Assembly: GCA_011319805.1 (NCBI GenBank)
Contig: SJRY01000038.1
Coordinates: 1 to 64,000 of the forward strand
DNA: 64,000 nucleotides
Reading direction: 5' to 3'
Origin: Macrocybe gigantea
Lineage: Eukaryota > Basidiomycota > Agaricomycetes > Agaricales > Callistosporiaceae
Shown: positions 42,643-53,966 of the stretch, piece by piece
Layout of the letters: every line of letters starts with the position of its first letter
How positions within the stretch are numbered: the first letter of the stretch is position 1
Program-made: the position numbers and the translations under genes
The notes under the pieces: model-generated
The model's input: only the letters and a program-made list of their open reading frames with translations
Databases searched by the model: none
What the model was told of the DNA's origin: nothing

Positions 42643-43410
42643 ATGTCCTCCTCTACATTGGCCCTGCGGACATACCAGACAGAGCTCATAGAGCATGCAA
42701 TGTCCGTCGGGGCGCTTAAATTTGGCTCCTTCACTTTAAAATCTGGCCGGTGAGTGCCACTCACCTACAATCCTCCCTCCCAAAAAAAGAAAAAAAAAAT
42801 CGAAGAGCATCCGTCCTTCCAGCCAGTCGCCTTACTTCTTCAACGCCGGCCTCCTCTCGACGGGCCCCATCCTTGCGGTGCTCTCTAATGCCTATGCATC
42901 TACGATCGCTGATGCGCTTTCCGCGTCCTCCTCCAACCCGCTCCCTCCCTTCGATGTGCTCTTTGGGCCTGCGTACAAGGGCATACCCTTCGCCGCGACG
43001 ACGGCCCTCGTCCTGCACACGGCGCACAACATCGACGTCGGATTCGCGTATGACCGAAAAGAGGTCAAGGACCACGGCGAAGGCGGGACATGGTCGGCGT
43101 CCCCGTCTCGGGCAAGAAGGTCGTGATTCTCGATGATGTCATGACGTCCGGCAAAGCCATCCGGGGCGCCATCGATGTGGTTGTAAAGAACGGCGGCGAG
43201 GTCGTCGGCGTTGTTCAGGCACTGGACCGCCAGGAGGTCGGTCAGGACGGCGTAAGCTCGACCGTAAAAGAAGTCGAAGGCTTGGTCGGGGAAGGACGAG
43301 TCAAGTCGATATTGAAGATGAAGGATTTGATGCTTTGGCTGGAAAGGAGTTGCATGCAGAATGAACTCGATGGCATGCAGGAATACTGGAATCGGTACGG
43401 TCTCAAATAG
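42643..43410 (+). CDS. URA5: Orotate phosphoribosyltransferase, with an apparent one-base frameshift
   Basis: The enzyme joins orotate and PRPP to give OMP in pyrimidine synthesis. Exon 1 is 42643-42749 (MSSSTLALRTYQ, then FGSFTLKSGR). A 73-nt GTGAGT...CAG intron (42750-42822) follows. Exon 2 starts QSPYFFNAGLLSTGP. FGPAYKGIPFA and FAYDRKEVKDHGEGG are typical. The PRPP loop VVILDDVMTSGKAI (about 43120-43160) is intact. Between GEGG and MVGVP, near 43088, one base is missing, so the first frame leaves the family sequence and the rest continues in the +1 frame. No intron fits. Either the gene is broken or the assembly has an error. Length otherwise matches the family (about 230 residues). Confidence 0.92.
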
Positions 43411-43684
43411 ATATCAGGAGAATCTTCAGTATTCGGAGGATTTTCATTCTTGTTATCTACTTTCATAACATTTGGTCTCGCCATCATCTCTATCTCTCCA
43501 TCTAAAGCATGTACAAGCGAAAAACTAATTCGAATTCCCCAAGGAACAGATCCATGTCGGGGGCTTAGTGTATCAGAAAAGCAGAGCAGAACAGGCGCAA
43601 GCTCAGAGACGTGAGATGATATGCATGCGAATGAGAGTCAAGTCGTGCCATGAAGAATTGTCTGCAAAGAATTCATAGAGAAGC

Positions 43685-45380
43685 TCAGTATAACATGCCT
43701 TCCCCATCCGAATACGCCGTGCTGCTTCCGTATGCTGAACTGAGCTCATGGTATCGTGCAATTTTGAGCCGCTGACTTGGAGGGATGATCTGTTCGTCCT
43801 GACCGTGAGGATGACCGCCGTGAAGAACACCGACACGTTTCATCGCCAAAAGCTTTGGACCCGACATCAAAACAGGCATGGTTCACTAGAGGAAGTAGAC
43901 TCACGTTGTGAGCAGCGTTCGAGTGATCGTAAACACCACCGAAGAAAGCTGTAGTTGCATCCTTGCCAATCATCTTGATGAGCAGGTGCGCACCACCCGG
44001 GTGTTCCTCAATGAAGTCAGAAACATCATGAATGAAACCAGATATGAGGATCAATGGTCGTTTCTGAGCTTGCTCCTGGACTACAAGATACGTGAGAATG
44101 AGGAACATAAAATCGAGGCGTACGCCTACAGCTCTCCCAACTGATGACAGGAAGATCGTTGCTGTCACTGGGCCAGGCTAGGTTGTCCTGTGTTGCCCTA
44201 AGCTTCTTGAGTTGCATCGTCAACTCTCCTTTGCGAACTTCGTTATCAGGGAAGACCTGTTAACTCTAGTCAGCACGGCTCCATTTTCGATAAAGTTAAG
44301 ACTGTATTCTGACCTTCAAGTGGCTTGCCAGACCTATTTGTTGGCAGATCCAGATGAACCACTTGGTGGGATCATACTGATACCACTTGATGGCATTGCG
44401 GTAATCCATGGGGAACTGGTGATGGAAATTGTGGTAGCCTTCACCGATGGTGACCAGTGCGGTGATGACATGGTCGCGTGGTGTGTGCTTGTCATCGAAA
44501 GGCATTTCACCAAGCCAGTGGGCCAAAGAGTTGACACAGAACGTGGACTAGAAGAAACAAGAGGTTAGCTCTGTGATTCATACGGGTATCAACTTAGCAT
44601 ACATGATGCACAAAGAGCAATCTCAGGAGGGCCGCATATACAAAGCCACCCGCTGCGTCACCCCAGAGCAGCCACGGAATAACGGTAGGGACGACGAAGC
44701 CCATGGTGAGGATGAGTTGAATGTAGTGACGGTGCTGCCACCTGACGATGGGATTCTTCGTCAAGTCGCTGACGTCCGCGACGCCAGGGCGACGACGCGG
44801 CTTGACCAACATCCAGCCGATGTGACTCCAATAAAAGCCCTTGTGCGCATTGTAGGGATCGAGCTCGGTGTCTGTGTATCTGTGGTGGGCACGGTGGCCC
44901 CTTGACCACCACTTGATGGATCCCTCAACAGCACCAGCACCCGCCATAGCAAGGACGTATTGCAAAGGCTTAGTCGCATTGTAAGAGCGGTGCGCCCATA
45001 GACGATGGTATCCAGCAGTGATGCCTAGGATAGCTGTCAGGCGCCAGAGAGAAAAGTCGGGACGATATTGTTCACAAACCTAATCCAGTGAAATAGTAAT
45101 AGAAAATCGAGAACCAGAATGTTTCCCAACGGAGTTTCGTAAAGCATGCGCCAACGAGGCCAACAAGAGGCGTGACGGTGAGGATGGCCAAGCTAAGCCA
45201 ATTGGTTTCCTTGTACCAGTTGGCCCAGGTGATGGGAGGGAGTTCCTTTTCGGTCTTCAAGGTGTGTTGGACATAGTTGTCGGGAATGTTGAGGTCGATG
45301 GGAGTGTCGTCGGCAACCTTCAGAGGGTTCTCCGCCGCGGTGGGAGGAAGCTGTGTCTTGCGCGACTGAACGGAAGACAT
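43685..45380 (-). CDS. OLE1: Stearoyl-CoA delta-9 desaturase with C-terminal cytochrome b5 domain
   Basis: This ER membrane di-iron enzyme introduces the delta-9 double bond into palmitoyl- and stearoyl-CoA. The start at 45380 ([14 protein letters not shown]) follows a C-rich leader. Membrane helices lie near 45220-45080. The three histidine boxes are present: HRLWAHRSY (about 45010), [14 protein letters not shown] (about 44905) and [13 protein letters not shown] (about 44425). The fused cytochrome b5 domain (about 44040-43905) has the heme-ligand motif [10 protein letters not shown]. The protein ends [12 protein letters not shown]... at 43685. About six short introns split it. Length and domain order match fungal Ole1. 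It converges on URA5 with 275 bp between stops. Confidence 0.95.
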
Positions 45381-46001
45381 GGGGGTGAGGGGGTGAGGAA
45401 GAGAAGGGAGCTGGGAACCGTGGCTGGGGAAAAAAGAATTTTGTTTGGACAGGTATTTATTACAGCCCACTCATTTCTTTGGGGCGGGCCTGAGTTGGCG
45501 TCGTCCATCAATTCGTCCCAGCCTATTCCGCTCCCGCGCTTCTCCGGGCCCCATCGGCGTTCTGGGCCATCTCGGGAGTCGTTCTCGACGACCCCGTCGC
45601 ACTGCCAGGCTGCAGCCTCGTCCTTTCGCGTCGTCCGGTGAGCAAGACTGCGCCCCAACCAGGACGTCGTGAATGTCGTGTGGAGTCACGTGGCCTCGAA
45701 TACTTTGGGGAGTCCTTTCTTAGTCTGCCGAAAGCGGAATTCAAGAGTCCAGAGGCAGCAATCCTCTGAAGCACAGCCCGTGCTCTGATTCACCGTTTTG
45801 TAATGGTTGCACGCTCAATGTCTCGCTGAAGCCCCTTAAAAACTCATGAACCACTCTGCCATTACTACTTATTTGTCGGAAATACTCAACTTCGGTCCAG
45901 AGACCAAGGTAAGTCGAAGTACTTGACGAATGACAAGAGTTAATTCAGAATCACATGAACCGTTCTAGATGCCATGCAAATCACGATGTGGCTGGGCCAA
46001 G
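45381..46001. other. Intergenic: OLE1 promoter side and serine hydrolase 3' flank
   Basis: Contains the presumed OLE1 promoter. Overlapping open frames at 45.3-45.8 kb are GC-rich chance frames on several strands. I see no other gene. Confidence 0.5.
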
Positions 46002-47830
46002 CTATACTTGTCTCCCCAAAGCTCGCGCAACATACAGCCCCACCGTTTCTCGTGCGATGTTGATGTTCGACCATGACCGACTCGGATGAACCCGATTCGT
46101 CAACAGGATGAAAAACGTGTCGCTTGCTGTCCATAGCATGCTCTGAGACTAGACTCCTCTGCGACAAGCAAAATAGACGCACGTCGATCGATGGCCATCG
46201 TGGTTCCAGTGAATCCTGTATGGCCCGCTGTCAACATGCTCTGCATCGGCCCCGACCAGTAATACTGGTTCAGCTCGAAACCTAGTCCATGATCGTTCCC
46301 AGGAAATGCCATGTTGTAGTTGTGGAATATCATGTCGACTGTGGACGGCTCCATGATCTTTGCTCCGCCATACGTGCCATTGTTCAAGATCATCTGTGTC
46401 CTCATCAACCTTCAAGCAACCGAGATCTCGATCAATACTCACCTGACAGAATATGGCCAAATCATATGCCGTCGAAAATATGCCTGCATGTCCTGCTACA
46501 CCATTCAAAGCCCACGAGTTCTCGTCATGAACCTGTAATGGAATCGGGCCGCGTGTCAAACCGAATGCCACTGATCAACATGTACTCACTGTCCCCCAGA
46601 CTGGCTGAGGCCGCTGAGGTTCTTGCGATCCCAAACCTCGATCTGGTATTCCGTCGCGGCCAACCTCGCGAGGAGGTCCTGGGGCAGGTCTCGGTTATCA
46701 CGGTTGTACCAAGTATCATTCATTCCCAGCGGCCCAGTGAACTCGTCGTGAATGAGTTGGTTAAGCGGAACACCAGTGATGGCCTCCAAGACGTATTGAA
46801 GATTCATGAAGTCTAGTAAAATATGTCATCGAACAGCCCTCCTAGGTAAAGTCTTTGACGCAACTCAAATCGGAATACAGGTATCTCTTTCCTGGAGGGT
46901 TAATCAGGGCTTGTTCAATGACGGCTTTTTTCCTCTCCTCATAGGTCGAATACCTGTATGAATCCCGGGAGGATTGCATACCTTACTCTGACCTATAAAA
47001 AAAGTCCAGCTCACCCGTTGAGGAGATCAGGCACGGGATCGGCGTCAAATCCACTGGTGTGCGTCAGAAGCATCAAAATCGTCACACTAGCCTTCCCGTT
47101 TGCTTCAAACGTCGCGTCCTCAGCTTTCGTTCGCCGCGCTGGAGGCAATCGAGTCATCGCTCACTGGCGAAATCTGGCAAGTACGTTGCTACGCTAGCGT
47201 TCAACGCAATGTTGCCCCTCTCCAACTGCTGCAGCGCGGCGATCGTCACGAACATTTTCGTCAAGGATGCCACTGGCAACGTTGCTTGCGTCTTTTGGCA
47301 CCGAACGGTCGAGCATCAGTGACTTACTGTCGTAGATGGTGTCTTTCCTCGTCACAATCTGTTGCGCGACAGGCAACTCCTTCCCAGCTGCGTTCGCATA
47401 TTTGAGCGCCTTGCCCACCGCGAAGTGGGACACGATGGTGTTCTGATGTCCTACGCTTTGAAGGGGAATGAGAAAGGATGAGGAGAAAAAACCGGAGGTC
47501 ATCTACTCACATGACCGTTGCGCCTGGGTACAGAGGGTTCACCTTGTTGAATGTGTACGAGCCGTAGTTTGCCGGAGTGAGGTAGCCGGTGATGTTTTTC
47601 TCGAGATCGAGCAGCGGCTGTGGGAGGAGGCCCACCGATTCCGGCGTTCCGTACTGCAGCACCGGAGCCACTGTTGAGGAGCCGACACTCTGTTCCTATG
47701 TGTCCGAACCGAAATAGAGCGTCGCGATTCACGCACCATCACCAGATCCCTTAGCGGCACAGCTTACCACGCACATACCATTGGCGCAAGCCAGGAGCAA
47801 ACCCCTGCGCAGAAACAGTCGTTTCTCCAT
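46002..47830 (-). CDS. Secreted beta-lactamase-related serine hydrolase (class C / esterase-like)
   Basis: The start at 47830 gives a signal-peptide-like MEKRLFLRRGLLLACANG. After a GTAAGC...TAG intron comes YGTPESVGLL and then DLEKNITGYL. The catalytic SxxK motif is SLTK (about 47255), in VASLTKMFVTIAALQQLERG. LLTHTSGFDADPVPDLLNG follows near 47050, as in penicillin-binding-protein-like esterases. The middle exon 46807-46586 has EAITGVPLNQLIHDEF and LGMNDTWYN. Later come VAGHAGIFSTAYDLAIF and GHTGFTGTTMAID (about 46200). The C-terminus reads LTNRVHPSRSWSNIN and stops at 46002. The last intron would be only about 40 nt, so that junction is uncertain. Substrate unknown; a role in antibiotic resistance should not be inferred. 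Confidence 0.85.
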
Positions 47831-48274
47831 AATCTAGAGAGCCTTGTGAATGAGAAGAAGGGGAAAAAGGCAAGGCAGATGTGCAGATGCTGCATTGTGT
47901 TTTTAAAAGTCTTTGCCAGATGATTGTCATGCGTTGCCATTCGGATGGCTATCGGATCTGGACAATCCTTCTGAACATTGTGATCATGTGTCCGTTTAGC
48001 ATGTGGTTGGTGGTTGGTGTAATTATAAGGCTGCTGAGCACGCTCATCTGCGTCCTCGATGAACATCAGCTAGCAAAACAGCCGCAGTACGATTTGAGGA
48101 GTCAATCGCAGTTTCGCCTCCAGATGCCCATATTATCCACTTTTATTTTATTTTATGTAAATATGCAAGTAAATAATGTACACCGGCAATGCGTTAGGAA
48201 CTAGTTAAAAATGCTACAAATGACTGCAAAAAAAGGCGCATGTTGATGGAAGGATATTCCCAAGATCTCCAGCT
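47831..48274. other. Intergenic between serine hydrolase and cyclin
   Basis: No gene seen. The left part is the likely serine hydrolase promoter, the right part the cyclin 3' UTR (AT-rich near 48140-48230). Confidence 0.5.
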
Positions 48275-50115
48275 TCAGCTCTCCTGCTCCGCAAGGAGCT
48301 CTTCCTTGAGCACAGGTAGTTCACGTTCGAGGCGGACTTTGCTGTCCTCGCCCCATCTCTCGATCGCCCATTGGCGCATAAAAATGCTGCACTGAACGAG
48401 ATACACGAGATCGCGTCAGCACGCATTGCAAAAAGCAAACAAAAAAAGAAAAAAAAGACGCGTACTTTGAGATAACGCTTGTGGGCATATTTTTTATACA
48501 GCGATTCGTATTGGTTAGTTTGCAAGATGTAGTTGAGCATAATGTTAGCGGTGGGCAACAGCTCTGCCTCTGAGTACGTCGAGTAGTGCTCCAAATTTGG
48601 CGTCTATAACAGGTAGTAAGTCATGTCATTCAATGTTGTCGAAAGGCGAGTGTTCTCACCCATTCGACGCGGCCAAGGACCAGCCTTCCGAGCCATAGGC
48701 CGGCGGCTGCAAGCAGCGACGGAGGCGTCGCTACCAAACTAGGATCAAAGAGACCGATTTCAATCAGGTACTTGGCAATCGTTCGGGCCCTTGTGTCGCA
48801 GTTGTCGGCCTTGCTTCCTCGGCGTAAAAACGTCAGGGGACTAGAATATCTCATGTCCCATCCAATGGTTTTTAGGACATATCGCTCTGCCTTCTGCACC
48901 TCCTCAGCGGTGTATTGGCCATCAGATAAGAACGCGACTTCGGAGACGGAAGGAGAATAAGTTTCTTCGTATTTTGCAGCAATAAGGAAAGCCGTCATGC
49001 CAACGAGCTGCAGTTTCGATAGCGATATCGGGCGGAGGGAAAGAAAACGGTCGAGAATGTTGATGAAAAGAAAGAGTGTCTCCTGTAGGAGATGGAATCG
49101 TGCATGAACCTGAAGGATCCAGTCGACGAGGATGCCGCGCTTTTCCCAATCTAGTTCGGGTTGCATGTCCATATAATTAGCGTTGGGAAGGAGATTAAGC
49201 TACAGAAGGGTCAGTATGACGTCCCGTTCCATATTCCAGATAAAGAAGCCGTACCTCGATTTCCTTCAGGTATTGGCATATCTCAACAACGTATTCGCTG
49301 ACCATGAATGGGTCGTCCCAGTCCTCCGTGTCCAAGTCGTCCCATAATTTCGCTCTCGGTTCTTCCTCCGCTTCAGTTCGTTGAAGCTCTATCGCAATAT
49401 CATCAGCTTCAATTTGTGACAGGTCAAATTCCTCTTCCAGTGGCTGCGCTGTATGCCGCCGCTTGATTGCGCGTTCATCTTCCGCCTCATCGGCGACGCG
49501 TCGCGGAGGTTCGGGAGGTCGAGTGAATACAGGAGAGCGGGGTTTCAAAGGAGCAGGCGGTTCGCTATCTTTGGCGTTTATCTCCGGAATAGCTGTTAGT
49601 TCGGAGGCGGTGGGCACCGTGCTCGTCGGACGCAGTGCCCTCCGGGTGACGATGCCAGTCTTCACGGCTGCGTTTTCGCGAGCATTGGCCGTGCTGGTCT
49701 TCAGGGTTGGTTTAGTCTCTGGCTCTGCCACCTTGGCCTTCCCCTTCCCCTTTCCCTTCGCTGTGCTCGATGAGGATTTGCCCTTGGCATTTTTATTCGC
49801 AACTAAGCCCGTCACTTCAACTAGGACGTCGCGTTTCCTCTTTCCTGCGGCGTTCTCAGTCGTGACAGTCTTGGCCCTGGACGCCTGCGTCGGAGCAGTG
49901 ACGCGAGAAACGACTTCCTTCTGAACGGTGGCAGCGGCGGCTTTGGATCGAGTGATCATTCTGGATGGGCGTGCATTGGCGTTTTCGTTAGCTTGCGTGG
50001 TGCTTCGCGTAATCCGCGTCGTACGGCGGACCTGGGATGGAGGACGTTCAGTGAGTCGCGATGTCGAGATCAAGAAAAGGCTGTATCGAATAGAACTTAC
50101 CGGTACCGTAGGCAT
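48275..50115 (-). CDS. B-type (mitotic) cyclin
   Basis: Partner of the Cdk1 kinase at mitosis. The start at 50115 gives MPTVP, followed by a 60-70 nt intron (GTAAGT...CAG) and then VRRTTRITRSTTQAN. The disordered N-terminal half (to about 49350) contains RDVLVEVTG near 49830, a good destruction-box candidate (RxxLxx). The cyclin N box begins near 49310 (MVSEYVVEICQYLKEIE). It continues in 49172-48660 with KRGILVDWILQVHARFHLLQETLFL, LQLVGMTAFLIAAKYEE and GWDMRYSSPLTFLRR. The cyclin C box continues across introns to 48480 (YSEAELLPTANIML). The last exon ends LLAEQES at 48275. Length and layout match fungal Clb/Cdc13 proteins. Confidence 0.94.
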
Positions 50116-50331
50116 GACTTCTGGTTTCGAGACAGATGGAAAGAAAGAATGAAAGAAGGAATAGTACAACGCAGACAGAGCTGATATTGACGGCTCGACA
50201 AGCCAGATTGTGGAAGAGAAGCGAGCTCCAAAAATGGAGCAAGGAGTTGCCCGACAACAAAATAAGCATAAATAACTAAGACGCGCATGACACGTGATGC
50301 CCCACCGCGTTTTCGTGACCGTGACACCTTG

Positions 50332-52398
50332 TCAGTCTTCTGTGGCCTGCCGCGCCTCCACCATCTCTTCCATTCTCTCTGTCCCTGTGGCCAGGTCCGT
50401 TGCTAGCATTGTCCCGCTCCGCCCATTCCCTTCAGCTACCGCTCTGGATGCCGGGCGGAAGACCTCCGCTTCGTCGCCTTTTAGAGACTCCAACGAAATT
50501 TCCAAATCCACGATGCTGCTGCCTATCCCCATTGGGAAGTCGATGTCTTTGCACGTCAATAGCAACTTGCTAGATGTTTGTCCTTGAACCATATGGAATG
50601 CAGGTATGAACCATACCCAGCCTATGAACAGCTATGAAAGGATTGAGCAAAGTCCTTTCGACGACTTCACGATCACACACTTGGCCCATATATAGCTTCA
50701 CGCGAGCTTCACGTGCAGCGTCAAGCACGATTCCTCTCTCTTTTGCTGCTTCTTGCGTGAAGTCACCGACAGAGGCAGTTTTCGATGGTGGAAAACTTTC
50801 CGATGTACTTTCCGGTTTGTTCGCTGACGTCTCTTCCTGTTCCAGTTCTTCCCTGATGTCGGCCCAGCTCTCGTCAGAGACTGGCCTTATCGTGTAAGAC
50901 ATGATCTTTCCATGCTGTGGTTGTATTTATTTTCTCGCATATGCACTGCAAATAGGAGAACGAGACGTACAATTTCATCCTCACTTTCAATCACGTCCTT
51001 CTCTCCAGAGGGAGCCATCCGCGCAAAACTTCGGACCATCTTTGATTTGTCCCACCTGCCATCTTTAAAAAAATCCGCAAGTACCTCATTTCCCATACGT
51101 TCCGAACCTGGTTTGCGCCTTCCCATATTTTTCGGGTCTCGTGTATGTCTCTCCCACGTTTCCAACCGTTCAACCAATTCATCATCGTATCTCGCCAGCG
51201 AGGCCCAGATAGGATTGCCGTTTGGCGGAGTGAAAATCCTGGTTCCTTTGCCCGTTTTCTCGATAACGTAGTTCGCTGCCCACACGAGGTTCATCGTCAT
51301 AGCTGATGACTCCTTCATGCGAAGCTTTATTTCGCTCAGCCACACTCTGGTTACCCCAACGTCTGCTCTTTCGCAGTTGGATCAGCCCAAAAATTTGCCG
51401 GAGCCTCGTCTGCAAGAAGCAAGGCCCAGTAATAAAGCCATCGACGTTGACTAGGAATGCTGATACCGTCCTTGATTTTCTTGCCTGGAGACGGTGCCCT
51501 CATTCTGCGCGAAGTGAGCAAGTCTAGAACATTTTTCAGCGACTCGGCATAGGATGGGCTGGGGCTCGTTCGCTGCGTCGCAGACGCCATCGATTGAACG
51601 CCAACGGACTCGTCTGCCAACTCCGACGACTCGGTCTGTAAGGCCGATGGCTGTCCATGTCGATCTAAGTACCGCACTCCCGCCTCATCAATATCACCAG
51701 GCACGGCTTGCATTGCATCTTGGGCGCGTTTCTTAGCCCATTCTTTTTTGCTGTAGCTGCGTTTTAGCTGAGGAGGAACTGGAGCAGTGCCTAATGTCAG
51801 GAGGTAAGCGCAAGCCATAGTCCCTGACCTTCCCTTCCCAGCTAATCATTCTTGTTATATTACGTCGCAGTTGACATAGGAAACGTCTTGACGGTACCTT
51901 TGCAATGAAGGACGGCTACGCGATTTGAGGCCCCGTCCAGCCAGACGTGCATTTCACGCGTCAGTAAGGGCATGATGGCGAGAGGTGGAGCGCTGCCTTA
52001 ACCGTCAACATCGGTTGACCGCACCTAGTGGCAATTTCCGACTCACTGGTGATCAGGATATGGGTACCGACTGACTCTTCCTTCGAAAAACTCGGCGTCA
52101 TAGGAGTTTTCTAGAATGGGACAAAAATTGAAGATCCAGTAATTTTTGCCGTGCCTATGGTCCAGAAACTTCTTGACATCTTCTCTACGATTGCGATAGA
52201 GACCTTCCAGACCAACGGCTGGGAACCCCATGATGATGATGTGGTCAGTCAAGTAGATGAGGTCTAACGTCGCGGTGAGCCAGTTCGTCGCAATATTGCC
52301 TTCTTTCTTGAACTTCACTGACCTAGTTCTAGATTCAGGTCTCTATCCTTGAACCGGGCTTTGTTCCCGGAGACAAGTCGTCGAATGTAATCCGTCAT
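50332..52398 (-). CDS. PTEN-like phosphatidylinositol 3-phosphatase
   Basis: Predicted to remove the 3-phosphate from phosphoinositides. The start at 52398 reads MTDYIRRLVSGNKARFKDRD. The second exon (to 52043) has YLTDHIIIMGFPAVGLEGLYRN and DHRHGKNYWIFNFC, then YPYPDH. The P-loop HCKAGKGRSG is intact, split by an intron at about 51895-51840. The downstream TMACAYLLTLG is typical. A long insert (51780-51480) precedes the C2-like part: WANWYKE-free region 51345-50990 with NPIWASLARYDDELVERLE, and then, after introns near 50980-50900 and 50680, SWADIREELEQEE and FIGWVWFIPAFHM. The last exon ends at 50332. Splicing of the last two introns restores one frame, so this reads as one gene rather than two. 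Confidence 0.88.
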
Positions 52399-53966
52399 GG
52401 GGTATAAAAATGCACTACAAAATCAGCGCAACGGCTTGACATCATCAGCACTGCATATTACCGGATTCAGGCATGTCATGAAATAGAAGCACGCGACCTG
52501 CACGTGAGAGAGCCGCGTCTGGCGACATGTCAACTTTCAGCGTCAAACTTCATGTCAACCTCTAGCTTGACCATCGGAATAATTCGGAAAATATTCAAAT
52601 CCATCCAACACCGCTCCCTATCAACGGAATACACGTAGGTCCTCTCTTGCAAGGCGCCTAGACTCGGCAGCCTCCTTACATGATGGCCCTTGACAGGCCC
52701 CATCGCTTAGTGCGCGGTGCGTAGCCTTGCAATTTGTGGTAGTGTGACTCGACCGCCTGTCGTTCGACAAAGCATTGCCTAGTTCCAATCCTGTGGAAAG
52801 CATTCCGCTCGCAACAATCAAAAATGTGAACGCAATTTGACCACCGACCTGTGAATGAAATTGACGATAATGTCGTCCGTTCGCACCTTGTCGAACTTGC
52901 AAGCCAATGCAGTCCGAATGACGGGCACGTTTTTAATACCGCTACGACACGCCCGCTTATCCTGAGTTCCGCAAGCGGGGACTGGATTTCGCTGCCGAGT
53001 GTCGGAAATGTAATGCTTTTTCCCTTCTCTTGAACCTCTCTGTGAGTGTCTCCGCTGTAAATGCGGGAATTCCGCAGAGCAGCGTGTCCTCAAACCTTTA
53101 AATCTTCCGAACTTGGATACGGCATGGATGACGTTCTGTTTCAATAGTCGAGGAATTTCTTGTTAGGTTCAACCTTACGCCATCCCCCCTACTATAATGA
53201 TGCATTGTTCGACAGATATAGTCTTGCTTCCTGTCGCCTTCTCTACTTCCAGCGATCCATCACACCAGGCAAGTGATTCCTCCGGCTAATTAAAGGCGGC
53301 CACCTGCTTGAATCAATTATACGCCGAGCTTTCGACTGATGCATCAAAAACAAAGTGGTAAGCAGCAGCCCATTTGGATGAGAAGCGTGCGTGGATGTAG
53401 ACACTGCCTTCGCACCTCATCATTTTCGTAGACTCTATGGAGATATTCGGTTCCTCTCGGCAAGAACCACTCACATGTGGATAAAATTAACGCCAGACAG
53501 CCAAAAACACCCGCAGAGAACTAGGATGCTTCAGGACCCCGGCCGGAATGCCAAATTCGAGCTGGCCTGAAGAGTGCCAAGACATCCGCGTTTGACTCGC
53601 GAGAGGCCACCCACCACTAAACTCTTGCTGGAACTGGACCCATTCGCGTTGTTCCTGATGGGCCATCCCCCGATTCACTGTGGGCACATGCATGTGTTGG
53701 AGTCAGAGATGCTGAGAACCAATCGACGTCGTCTCCACTCTAGATCGTAGTCATCAACAGTTGTAATAAACCCGGATGAAAAAAAAATGATGGATCCGCT
53801 TCACAGGACTCTGGCGCCTCCCTGAAGGGTTTATGAAGACTGCTCCTCCTTTCTTCTACCTTGGAGGCCTCAGTCGAACGCCAGGTGTCTTCCAGGTCGA
53901 GCCCGACCACGAACCCGGCGATCCGACCCAGTAGAGCATTCTCACCTGAAGAGCCCAGCTGGCAAG
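52399..53966. other. 1.57-kb divergent intergenic region
   Basis: Lies between the starts of the PTEN-like gene (-) and the membrane protein (+). A minus-strand frame of 108 codons (53144-52818) and short neighbours show no recognisable domain and no convincing splice pattern. I see no RNA gene or repeat. Confidence 0.45.

Noticed and set aside
45264..45774. Several overlapping frames upstream of OLE1
   Set aside because: Open on several frames of a GC-rich stretch, no family resemblance; treated as promoter/leader.
52621..53144. Possible gene on the minus strand in the PTEN/membrane-protein spacer
   Set aside because: No domain, no convincing splice sites, and alternative frames are equally open.
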